Shown: positions 1 through 6,937 of the stretch, in pieces
Layout: every line of letters starts with the position of its first letter
How positions within the stretch are numbered: the first letter of the stretch is position 1
Assembly: GCA_900542195.1 (NCBI GenBank)
Contig: UQNA01000032.1
Location: 1-32,618, forward strand
DNA length: 32,618 bases
Direction of reading: 5' to 3'
DNA from: an uncultured Sutterella sp.
Lineage (GTDB): Bacteria; Pseudomonadota; Gammaproteobacteria; Burkholderiales; Burkholderiaceae_F
The notes under the pieces: generated by a model
Seen by the model: the letters and a program-made list of their open reading frames with translations, nothing else
What the model was told of the DNA's origin: nothing
Database searches by the model: none
Position numbers and translations under genes: made by a program

Positions 1-546
1 AGGAGCATCGGCCGGTTTAAGTTTTTCGTCGCGGAAGTCTTTGCCCGGAACAATACCGGCATATTTGAAGATGTCGGTAGAATTAACGCGGTTGCCTGAA
101 CCCGGGTCACCTAAGTTAATTGTTTTGCCTTTGACGTCCTTAATGGACTTGATGCCGGAATCTTCAGCAGCAACGAATGTGACGGCTTCGGGAGCAAGAG
201 CGAAAACGGCGCGAAGCTTGCTGACAGGTTTACCTTCCCATGGGCCTTTGCCGTTGTAAGCAAGGTACTGTGTATCGGCCTGAGCGATACCGAAGTCCAA
301 ATCTTTAGAGTCGATAGCATTGATGTTGAACTTAGAACCGCCGGTAGATTCAACAGAAGCACGGATACCGTATTCTTTTTTCTTGGCGTTGATGATTTTA
401 GCGATAGCACCGCCTGTCGGGTAGTAAACACCGGTAATACCGCCGGTACCGATTGTCACGAATGTCTGGCCGGCAGCTAAAGCAGCAGAGCCGGCGAAAG
501 CAAGTGAAGCAGCAAAAGCAACTGGGAGAAGTTTTTTGATCAGCAT
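1..546 (-). CDS. TAXI family TRAP transporter solute-binding protein (partial)
   Basis: Periplasmic receptor of a TRAP transporter of the TAXI type, which captures small organic acids (or glutamate-like ligands) and hands them to fused membrane subunits. The visible 182 residues begin with a signal peptide (MLIKKLLPVAFAASLAFAGS, cleavage probably after AALAA), followed by the family hallmark FVTIGTGGITGVYYPTGGAIAK and the ESTGGSKFNI segment. The start at 546 is set by a good ribosome binding site (GGAGGC) just upstream. The gene runs off the left edge, so roughly the last 40% is missing (members are about 310-330 aa). It is transcribed leftward; partner permease genes would lie outside the window. 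A sigma-54-like promoter sits about 150 bases upstream. Family call is secure; the ligand is unknown. Confidence 0.93.
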   Translation of the reverse strand, partial: MLIKKLLPVAFAASLAFAGSAALAAGQTFVTIGTGGITGVYYPTGGAIAKIINAKKKEYGIRASVESTGGSKFNINAIDSKDLDFGIAQADTQYLAYNGKGPWEGKPVSKLRAVFALAPEAVTFVAAEDSGIKSIKDVKGKTINLGDPGSGNRVNSTDIFKYAGIVPGKDFRDEKLKPADAP

Positions 547-693
547 TTGAAAAGCCTCCAAATAGAATTGAGAATTTCTGAGAATGTTTCTTGGCTCTTG
601 ACCTTAATTGTTTCTGTCTTGCGTGCATCTCGGGAGCTCCGTTTATCACCAAGACGGCGAAAATCTTTATAAGAATTTCGAATAATTTTTATT

Positions 694-711
694 AAGCAAA
701 AACCGTGCCAA
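694..711 (-). promoter_or_regulatory. Candidate sigma-54 (-24/-12) promoter for the TAXI gene
   Basis: Read on the minus strand the sequence is TTGGCACGGTTTTTGCTT, which fits the RpoN consensus TGGCACG-N4-TTGCW with the GG and GC pairs exactly 10 bases apart. Transcription would start near 684, giving a leader of about 138 bases before the TAXI start at 546. The rest of the 352-base gap between the TAXI gene and the flavin-reductase gene at 899 shows no other gene. It does contain TTTGGTGCG at 790-798, about 80-90 bases upstream of this promoter, a normal distance for an enhancer-binding site. Confidence 0.6.
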
Positions 712-898
712 CTTTTTACTGCACTAAATATTCTGTTTGCGAAGTAAAAGCCGAGCCCTCACCAAAAATCAGCATATTTATTTCACCTATTTGGTGCGTC
801 TACTTTTTTATGCACTTTCTTTGTGCATTTTCTTGGTGTTCAGGCGTCCTTTTGGGAATAGTCATACAATAGGCAGAAAATCTTTTGGAGATACAGTA

Positions 899-1477
899 AT
901 GACTGCGAACATTAAAACCATCAGCGTTAGCGAAGTTTGGAAACTTTTTAATTTAGGCGGAACCGTTTTAGTTGAAGCCCAACACGGCGATGATCTCGAT
1001 ATCATGCCGGCCAGCTGGAGTTGTCCTCTCGACTATGACAAACTGAACGTTGTCATCGACAGCAGTCACTACACCCGCAAATTGGTTGAAAAAGACGGCT
1101 ATTTCTTATTGGCCCTTCCGACTGCCAAAATCGTTCAAGAATTAATGTTCTTAGGCACCAACTCGAAGAACAGCGTTTCTTCTAAGATTGAAGACAGCAA
1201 AATTGAGTTCTATACAGTCGATGACTGCCGATTTCCACTGCCAAAAGGATGTATTGCCTGGGCCGTCTGTAAAGTTCTTCCTGAAACAGAAATTCAGAAG
1301 AAATATGACCTGTTCTTAGGCCAAATCGTCCAAGCCTTCTATGACGAGAGAGTTCTCAAAGACGGTCACCCGCAGTTTGAAAATTTAGATGCTGACTTCA
1401 GCATCCTGCCCAACTTTGGAGGCGCCATGTTCTATCGTCTCGGCAAGCGCTTGCCGGTGCCCGGATACGACGACTAA
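899..1477 (+). CDS. Flavin reductase-like FMN-binding protein
   Basis: A 192-residue protein of the flavin reductase-like (FMN-binding split-barrel) superfamily. Such proteins bind FMN and reduce it or use it for NAD(P)H-linked reductions in the cytoplasm. The diagnostic stretch is near residues 30-60: DIMPASWSCPLDYDKLNVVI then DSSHYTRKLVEKDGYFLLAL, matching the 'TASW..P....P..v.v...hyT..li...g.F.ln.P' pattern. The open frame extends upstream to 737, but ATG 899 is preferred because TTTTGGAG lies just before it and family similarity starts there. It is followed at once by a hairpin terminator, so it is probably a single-gene unit. The 737-898 extension has no homology-like features. Substrate unknown. 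Confidence 0.75.
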   Translation: MTANIKTISVSEVWKLFNLGGTVLVEAQHGDDLDIMPASWSCPLDYDKLNVVIDSSHYTRKLVEKDGYFLLALPTAKIVQELMFLGTNSKNSVSSKIEDSKIEFYTVDDCRFPLPKGCIAWAVCKVLPETEIQKKYDLFLGQIVQAFYDERVLKDGHPQFENLDADFSILPNFGGAMFYRLGKRLPVPGYDD

Positions 1478-1493
1478 ATTCTCTAACTGATAT

Positions 1494-1515
1494 GCCGGCT
1501 TCGGCCGGTTTTCTT
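1494..1515 (+). terminator. Rho-independent terminator (TTCG tetraloop)
   Basis: CCGGC-TTCG-GCCGG followed by TTTTCTT. It ends the flavin-reductase transcript, and it overlaps the ATG at 1492, arguing that the next gene starts at 1528 instead. Confidence 0.85.
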
Positions 1516-1527
1516 ATATCTCCAGCT

Positions 1528-2463
1528 ATGAACGAATCTTCTGCTCCTTCCGTCTACTTTATCGGTCTTGGTGCCTTAGGCATCCTCTATGCCAAAGCCA
1601 TTGAAAATGCCTTAGGAAAGCACAGCGTTACTTTTGCAGCGGATAAAAAACGCTGCGAACGCTACAGACAAGAAGAAATTTATTTGAACCATCAAAGATG
1701 CTTCTTCAATTTTGTTACGCCGGATGAAAGCAGCGTTCCGGCGGACTTTTTATTTTTTTCCGTAAAAGGAACGGCTTTAGATGACGCCATTAAAACTGCT
1801 GCGCCTTTAGTTAATGAGAATACCGTGATTATTTCTTTGCTCAACGGCATTTCCAGCGAAGAGATTTTGAAGAAAGCATTTCCTCAGGCCAATGTACTGT
1901 ACTGCATCGGGCAAAAAATGGATGCCCTAAAACAAGGATCGAAGGTTATTTATCGAGATTTAGGTGAACTTTGTATCGGTATTCCTAAAAACAATCAAAA
2001 CCCTAAATTAGAAGCAGCCCTTAGGAGGACGGAAGAGTTTTTTGATTCTATTTCTCTGCCGTATGTTTCCGAGGAAGACATTATTCATCGGATGTGGTGC
2101 AAGTGGATGCTTAATGTCGGCGTCAATCAAGCCGTCATGATTAATGAAGGAATTTTCAGAACGGTTCATCAAGAAGGCGCTCCGAGAGAGACGATGAAAG
2201 CCGCGATGAGAGAAGTTCTTGCACTCAGCCAGAAGAACGGCGTCTGTTTGACTGAGGATGAATATCTCCAATATTTAGGAATTATCGACAAATTGAATCC
2301 CGAAGGCATGCCTTCTATGCGTCAGGACGGTGTCAACAAACGGCGAAGCGAGGTTGAGATGTTTGCGGGAACTGTTGTTGCATTAGGCAAAGAGCTTGGA
2401 GTTCCAACTCCAGTTAACGGGAAAATTCTGCAAAAAGTCCGAGAGATGGAAAGCCGATATTAG
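1528..2463 (+). CDS. 2-dehydropantoate 2-reductase family protein (ApbA/PanE-like)
   Basis: A 311-residue NADPH-dependent reductase of the ketopantoate reductase family; the classic member converts 2-dehydropantoate to pantoate for coenzyme A synthesis. The N-terminal Rossmann motif is GLGALG (about residues 12-17). The central catalytic lysine region is WCKWMLNVGVNQ, and the C-terminal signature is PSMRQDGVNKRRSEVEMFAG followed by LGVPTPVN, with the conserved glutamate in SEVEMF. The longer frame from 1492 would begin inside a terminator hairpin, so ATG 1528 (MNESSAPS) is chosen. Many bacteria carry paralogues of this family that act on other 2-oxo acids, so true PanE activity is not proven. 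It appears monocistronic. Confidence 0.88.
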   Translation: MNESSAPSVYFIGLGALGILYAKAIENALGKHSVTFAADKKRCERYRQEEIYLNHQRCFFNFVTPDESSVPADFLFFSVKGTALDDAIKTAAPLVNENTVIISLLNGISSEEILKKAFPQANVLYCIGQKMDALKQGSKVIYRDLGELCIGIPKNNQNPKLEAALRRTEEFFDSISLPYVSEEDIIHRMWCKWMLNVGVNQAVMINEGIFRTVHQEGAPRETMKAAMREVLALSQKNGVCLTEDEYLQYLGIIDKLNPEGMPSMRQDGVNKRRSEVEMFAGTVVALGKELGVPTPVNGKILQKVREMESRY

Positions 2464-3071
2464 GTTGGATGTCGAAGAGCTTATAATTTTTGGCTTTCGG
2501 GCTTTTTCTTAATTTTCGACGAATAAGCAAACTCAACGAGCCACATTATTCAGATGAAAAGGGAATCTCTTTTCATCTTCTCTGTTTTATCGGGCTCTTC
2601 TATTGCCACAGCTTTCACTCTCAATTACCAATTTTCTCTTCTTTGAAAATTCAATCTGCTAGGAGGATGATACTTCAAATATTTTTCGTCCGTTGACAGC
2701 ATAATGGGGATGGGAACTTAATTTTTTCTGAACTATTCAAAAAACAGATAATCGAAATTATTGACACACTTTAAGGCATACCACGTGTACAACAGACAAT
2801 TCTGTGATATCTGCAATAGATGGAATAGAAAAAGAACCCTTTCTCAGCACAACGACGACAATCTTTAATTCAATTTTTTCTCCCAATGGCTGTTTCTTTA
2901 AAGAAGTTGCCTCTATCTTCCAATAAAGGATGACTCGTATCATCTCCTCGTTGCTAAAATCACCCTTTCCGGTAGGTGAAGTAATCCTAGTCTTCTAAAT
3001 CGGGTTCTTTAATGAATCTTTTAGCACATTTCTCTGCGCAAATGAAGGGTCGAATGTCACAACCGGCTTCA
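2464..3071. other. Gene-poor AT-rich interval
   Basis: Apart from the hairpin at 2552-2590 there is no convincing gene here. Short open frames at 2490-2696 (plus) and 2758-2943 (minus, 61 residues) show no recognisable family; the second has GAGGAG abutting its ATG with no spacing. This looks like decayed sequence in front of the toxin-antitoxin locus. Confidence 0.5.
2552..2590 (+). terminator. Probable terminator hairpin
   Basis: AGATGAAAAG / CTTTTCATCT form a perfect 10-base-pair stem with a 7-base loop (2552-2578), followed by the T-rich TCTCTGTTTTATC. It lies about 90 bases past the reductase gene and probably ends its transcript; the T-tract is imperfect. Confidence 0.5.
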
Positions 3072-3368
3072 CTATCGAGCTAGATTGGAGAGCATAAAAT
3101 TTCTTAAAACCTCGTTCATCCTAGTTTGATAACCTTCTCCTTGATGCTTAAACCATGACAACACATCAGCATCAACACGTAGTGAAATAGATTTTTTGAC
3201 AGGACGATAGAAGACACCACGAGAAGCGTTTTTCCAATCTTCTGGGTTAAGCGGAGGTATATCGGAATAATCAATTTCAGAGTCCGGCATTTTTGCTAAT
3301 TCTTCAAGTTCTTTCAGATGTCTATCAGTAAGCTCTATGCTTTTAGCTTTGTATCTAACTTTGTTCAT
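3072..3368 (-). CDS. brnA: BrnA-type antitoxin
   Basis: A 98-residue antitoxin of the BrnA family (type II toxin-antitoxin). It should bind and neutralise the BrnT ribonuclease made by the preceding gene and repress the shared promoter. The signature is the C-terminal half: KKSISLRVDADVLSWFKHQG then EGYQTRMNEVLRNFM, the ribbon-helix-helix DNA-binding segment common to BrnA proteins. The N-terminal half is acidic (EELAKMPDSEIDYSDIPPLN), as expected of the toxin-binding part. Its start overlaps the 3' end of brnT by 14 bases, which suggests translational coupling. Both genes look intact. Confidence 0.92.
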   Translation of the reverse strand: MNKVRYKAKSIELTDRHLKELEELAKMPDSEIDYSDIPPLNPEDWKNASRGVFYRPVKKSISLRVDADVLSWFKHQGEGYQTRMNEVLRNFMLSNLAR

Positions 3369-3651
3369 AAATACACCTTTCTTTCTTGCTCAGTTTTCTG
3401 GCACTGATGATGCGAATTACTTCCACCTCATCATATCTGACAGTATGTGCGACTAAGACAATTACGAAGTTTCTGGTTGAACCAATTGTTTGCCACCTCT
3501 CTTCCCCATTTTCTATTCGGTCTTGTATTGTGATAGCAAAAGGATCATCAAATACATCTTTGGCTTCCTCAAAACGAATATGATGTTTTTTAAAGTTGAG
3601 TTCATTTTTTTCTTCATCCCATTCAAAAATTCGTTCGTCTTGTTTTTTCAT
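3355..3651 (-). CDS. brnT: BrnT-type ribonuclease toxin
   Basis: A 98-residue toxin of the BrnT family, a RelE-like-fold ribonuclease that halts translation when the antitoxin is lost. Visible family features are FEWDEEKNELNFKKHHIRFE near the N-terminus, AKDVFDDPFA, the RWQTIGSTRNFVIVLVAHTV core, and the terminal IRIISARKLSKKERCIYEQS, where R and K residues act in catalysis in known members. The open frame continues upstream to 3927, but ATG 3651, with AAGGA just before it, gives exactly the usual family length. Toxin-first order with the downstream antitoxin overlapping is the standard brnTA layout. Confidence 0.92.
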   Translation of the reverse strand: MKKQDERIFEWDEEKNELNFKKHHIRFEEAKDVFDDPFAITIQDRIENGEERWQTIGSTRNFVIVLVAHTVRYDEVEVIRIISARKLSKKERCIYEQS

Positions 3652-3660
3652 GATAATCCT

Positions 3661-3691
3661 TATGTATATACATATTAGCATATACATATTA
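3661..3691 (-). promoter_or_regulatory. Probable brnTA operator (tandem repeat)
   Basis: ATATACATATTA occurs twice, at 3666-3677 and 3680-3691, a 14-base period, and the first copy lies in the near-palindrome TATGTATATACATA. It sits 10-40 bases upstream of the brnT start, where an autorepressing antitoxin is expected to bind. Confidence 0.6.
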
Positions 3692-4199
3692 AAACAACAA
3701 GCATATTTCATAGGAAACGGAATGTGCATGATTATTATGATTTGATATAAATTACGAACTTTGGTTCTTCCCGGATTAGTGGGAAATTTGACATATCCAA
3801 GCAAATCTATTATTCCACCGAACCCCTTCTCTGCACCTTTTGGAAAAGGGGAAAGCGTTCGAGAATTTAAATTTTTCTGGTGGCTGAGAGGCAATAAACA
3901 AGTATGGAAGGTCGTTGAACCATACATACTGAACTTAATCGGGGAAAAACTTGTGGTTACAGTTTCTACGAAGAAAATCCTTCCCGTTCAGTCGGTGAAA
4001 CAATCCAAGTAATTCTTAAAGCTTGTAAGCTTTCTTCTTAGGAACTCTATTTTTTTGTCTGGAGCGACTCATGTCCCTAGCTTAGGTAAATTTTTCTTAA
4101 ATCTTCGTTCTCCTTTTGTTACTGAAGTTGCTGTTCTCCTTTATCTTTAATTCTGATAGTGCCTTTTGTGTTTTTACAGCGAGAAGGCTCTATCAGGTT
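3692..4199. other. Decayed intergenic sequence with hairpins
   Basis: No convincing gene. A plus-strand open frame at 3761-4012 (83 residues) has no recognised family; it is followed by a small hairpin, AAAGCTT-GT-AAGCTTT, at 4019-4034. At 3823-3851 CCCCTT and AAGGGG flank an inner CCTTTTGG, a nested inverted repeat of the kind found in dispersed intergenic repeats. Confidence 0.4.
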
Positions 4200-4292
4200 G
4201 GTGCGTCGATATTAAGATCTTTAACAGTTTTTCCGAGTAAAACCTGTTTTATACAAAGAAATCAAATTTCCCAGGTTTTTATACTGCCTACC
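4200..4292 (-). pseudogene. Remnant of a LysR-type regulator 5' end
   Basis: Read on the minus strand this matches the first 30 or so codons of the intact LysR gene at 5856-6824. Shared segments include TTTGTATAAAACAGGTT and GATCTTAATAT/CGACGCACCAACC. The start codon is gone, a one-base loss follows the TGGGAAATTT segment, and a compensating one-base gain follows GGTTTTACTC; in-frame stops are present. Similarity ends abruptly at about 4200, so only the helix-turn-helix start of the gene survives. Confidence 0.8.
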
Positions 4293-4374
4293 TTTTCTTG
4301 GATTTCCAAATTGCCAAACTAGATTTCTAGTTTTACTAGGTCTTATAGAAATTGTGATTAGTTGTGTTTAACAT
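4200..4374. repeat. Duplicated LysR-start/promoter block, copy 1
   Basis: A 175-base block similar to 6730-6904, which is also 175 bases. The last part, from TTTCCAAATTGCCAAACTAG to GTTGTGTTTAACAT, is almost identical in both copies. It is the region between a leftward LysR start and a rightward hydrolase, so both hydrolases lie behind the same control region. Confidence 0.85.
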
Positions 4375-4570
4375 CAAGAGAGAAAGGGAAGGACTTATGC
4401 GCATCCGCTTTCCTGCGAGGCACCTCATTATGGGAGAAAAGCGGGAAAGAAAAAGTGATTTTGCGGATCAGTTTTTCAACTTTTCAAAATTGTTGAAATG
4501 TAAACAGCCCATGCCTTTTAGTAACTTTAACCCTTACCTTTTAACAAAGCATCACTACCGAGGAGCATAT

Positions 4571-5848
4571 ATGGACCCCAAAAATTTAGAGGAGATGATT
4601 TCATACAGACGACAGTTTCATCAATATCCAGAGGAAGGTTGGACCGAGTTTGAAACCACTTACTTCATCGTCAGTAAATTAAAACAGATGGGATACGAAA
4701 CCATCTTGACAGGGAAACAAATAATTAATCCTCAGACGGTAATGGGAAGAGATGAAACCAAGGTTCGAGAAGCAATTGATAGAGCAGTAAAAGACGGAGT
4801 TCCTCTTGATTTCATTGAATCGTGCGACGAATACACAGGTGCTGTTGCGATTTTGGATACGGGACGAGAGGGCCCTACAACTGCATTTAGATTTGATATT
4901 GACGGATTACTCGTGATGGAATCCGAAGATCCGAACCATTTGCCGGTAAAGTTTGGATTCGCATCCAAACGCCCGGGGAGAATGCACGCATGCGGGCACG
5001 ACGGGCACGCCGCTCTCGGCTTAGCAGTTGCAAAATGGTTGATTCAGCACAAAGAAGAACTGAAGGGTACATTTAAAATTATTTTCCAACCAGCCGAAGA
5101 AGGCGTCCGCGGTGCTGCAGCTATTGTTGGCTCTGGAATCCTCGATGATGTGAACTTTATCGTTGGTTCTCATTGCGGAGGACTTGCTAGACTAGGTCAA
5201 ATGGCATTAGTGCACGGAGGCGTTCTAGCGAGTATCAAATACGATATTAGCTTTAAAGGCACACCTTCTCATGCCGGAAGCAACCCGCATCTCGGTCACA
5301 GCGCTCTTATGGCCGCCTGCGCAACAGCCATGATGCTAGTAGGAATTCCTCGTCACGGAAACGGAGTATCTCGCGTGGCGGTAGGCACCCTTCATGCCGG
5401 AGAAGGCAGAAATATCACACCTGTACACGCTAAGATCGAATGCGAGATTCGAGGACAGACCGAGGAGGTTCTCAACTACCTTTCAGAGAATGTTGAAAAG
5501 ATTGTTAAAGGAAATTCTGTCGCCTATGATGTCGAATCCAAAATCGAACGAGCCGGTTACTCGACCACATTAATAGAATGTCCTGACTTACTTGAAGAGT
5601 TAAGAGATGTAGGCGAGCAAATACCGGAAGTAAAAGAGATTATTGATCTCAATGCTCCTGTGGGCGGAGAAGATTTCACCCTTATGATTAAGCGAGTGGT
5701 AGAGAAAAGAGGCCAAGGAGCACTCTTCAGATGGGGATGCAATCATCGCGGGCATCACAAAGGTGATTTTGATCTTCAAGACACCGAATCGATGCCAATG
5801 GGCTTTGAAGTGTTCACCCGTTTTGCTCAAAAGAAGAACGGAATCTAA
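4571..5848 (+). CDS. M20 family amidohydrolase, AbgA-like
   Basis: A 425-residue zinc-dependent M20 amidohydrolase, closest in pattern to AbgA (p-aminobenzoyl-glutamate hydrolase subunit A) and other N-acyl-amino-acid hydrolases; it should cleave an amide bond of an acylated amino acid in the cytoplasm. It opens with the usual YRRQFHQYPEEGWTEFETT. Metal ligands are visible: HACGHDGH (139-146), the FDID aspartate before it, PAEEG (E176, E177), and a late HHKGDFD histidine. The AbgA-type insert (MGRDETKVREAIDRA) between the first strands is present. ATG 4571 is chosen for its GAGGAG site; the frame is open back to 4364 without family similarity. It converges on the LysR gene with a 7-base gap. 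Substrate unknown. Confidence 0.88.
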   Translation: MDPKNLEEMISYRRQFHQYPEEGWTEFETTYFIVSKLKQMGYETILTGKQIINPQTVMGRDETKVREAIDRAVKDGVPLDFIESCDEYTGAVAILDTGREGPTTAFRFDIDGLLVMESEDPNHLPVKFGFASKRPGRMHACGHDGHAALGLAVAKWLIQHKEELKGTFKIIFQPAEEGVRGAAAIVGSGILDDVNFIVGSHCGGLARLGQMALVHGGVLASIKYDISFKGTPSHAGSNPHLGHSALMAACATAMMLVGIPRHGNGVSRVAVGTLHAGEGRNITPVHAKIECEIRGQTEEVLNYLSENVEKIVKGNSVAYDVESKIERAGYSTTLIECPDLLEELRDVGEQIPEVKEIIDLNAPVGGEDFTLMIKRVVEKRGQGALFRWGCNHRGHHKGDFDLQDTESMPMGFEVFTRFAQKKNGI

Positions 5849-5855
5849 CAATTGC

Positions 5856-6824
5856 CTAGTTCTCGGCCAGATTATCTAAGAAATCCTGGCCGAAAACTTT
5901 CACGAGTCGCTCTTCGCACTTGCATTGAATATCTTTCTGCTGGTCTGCATACCATGTTGCAAACTCTCTAAAATATCTCAGCTTCCAATCCTCTCTTCGG
6001 CATACAACATAATTAGGTACAGAGGGGCGATGCCAGCCATCAAGAATGGGCACTAGCGTTCCCGATTCAAGCTCATCGATGCAACAAAATAGAGGAAGAG
6101 AAGGACAAACTCCAAGCCCCTGAAGAGCAGCGGTTTTTGAAAATTCTACATTTGAGCATCGTATCCGATCAGTGACTGTCATGGTCCAAAGACGATCCTT
6201 CTTTTTAAATGGGTAAGACAGGTGAGAAGTGAAACGATCTATAAAACCGTTGCTAAACACATAATGATTAGTCAGATCTTTAGGATGGTCCAACGGCCCG
6301 TTCTCTTTTAGATAATTGGGGGAAGCAACCGGAATAAAAATCATTCTTCCACGGGATAAAAAGACGCAATTAGGCAGATTAATTTCACCGGAGATGGCGA
6401 TGAGATCTGCTTTTCTATCAAGAAAGTCCTGAATGTCTATGGGAGAAACAAAGTTAAGTCTTAGATTGGGATGTTCTCTTTGGTATTTAAATGCTAGGGC
6501 GGCAGCGTACCTTCTATAGCTGTTCCCCTGCATAACTCGAATGACGGCACCATTTTCATTTTGCTTATCGGAAATAAACGCAGAGATTTTTTTTCTGTGA
6601 TTTACTATCTCTCGCGCATTGTCATAAATTTCTTCCGCATCTACTGTGGGAGTAAACGGCCTTGACCTGCGATCAAATAGACATCTCCCTAATTTTTTCT
6701 CTAGAACAGAAATTTTCTTCGAAACGGTCGGTGCATCGACATTGAGATCTTGAGCAGTTAACCCGATAGAACCTGTTTTATACAAAGAGACAAAAATCTC
6801 CCAGCTTTCTATATCGTCTGCCAT
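5856..6824 (-). CDS. LysR family transcriptional regulator
   Basis: A 322-residue LysR-type regulator. The N-terminal winged helix-turn-helix (about residues 5-62) contains TGSIGLTAQDLNVDAPTVSK and ISVLEKKLGRCLFDRRSRPF. The remainder is the effector-binding domain. It is transcribed away from the amidohydrolase gene at 6938 and faces the M20 gene, so it probably controls both, sensing a substrate or product of the two hydrolases. The motif TTGCCAAACTAG and nearby AT-rich sequence in the 113-base divergent gap are present in a second copy in front of the M20 gene. ATG 6824 lacks a strong ribosome binding site. Family certain; target set inferred. Confidence 0.92.
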   Translation of the reverse strand: MADDIESWEIFVSLYKTGSIGLTAQDLNVDAPTVSKKISVLEKKLGRCLFDRRSRPFTPTVDAEEIYDNAREIVNHRKKISAFISDKQNENGAVIRVMQGNSYRRYAAALAFKYQREHPNLRLNFVSPIDIQDFLDRKADLIAISGEINLPNCVFLSRGRMIFIPVASPNYLKENGPLDHPKDLTNHYVFSNGFIDRFTSHLSYPFKKKDRLWTMTVTDRIRCSNVEFSKTAALQGLGVCPSLPLFCCIDELESGTLVPILDGWHRPSVPNYVVCRREDWKLRYFREFATWYADQQKDIQCKCEERLVKVFGQDFLDNLAEN

Positions 6825-6904
6825 TGTCTAAGTTTTCCAAATTGCCAAACTAGATTTCCAATTTTACTAGATGTTATAGAAATTGTTATTAGTTGTGTTT
6901 AACA
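6730..6904. repeat. Duplicated LysR-start/promoter block, copy 2
   Basis: Intact counterpart of 4200-4374. It covers the first codons of the LysR gene and most of the divergent promoter region. TTATAGAAATTGT and GTTGTGTTTAACAT are conserved in both copies and probably contain promoter and regulator sites for the hydrolase genes. Confidence 0.85.
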
Positions 6905-6937
6905 TTAATTCAAGATCTTGGATAACGGAGATAAGGG

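Noticed and set aside
1492..1527. Upstream ATG for the ketopantoate-reductase-like gene
   Set aside because: It sits inside a terminator hairpin and gives residues unlike the family; ATG 1528 is better.
3761..4012. 83-residue plus-strand frame followed by a small hairpin
   Set aside because: It spans intergenic inverted repeats and reads like non-coding repeat translation; no start signal or family.
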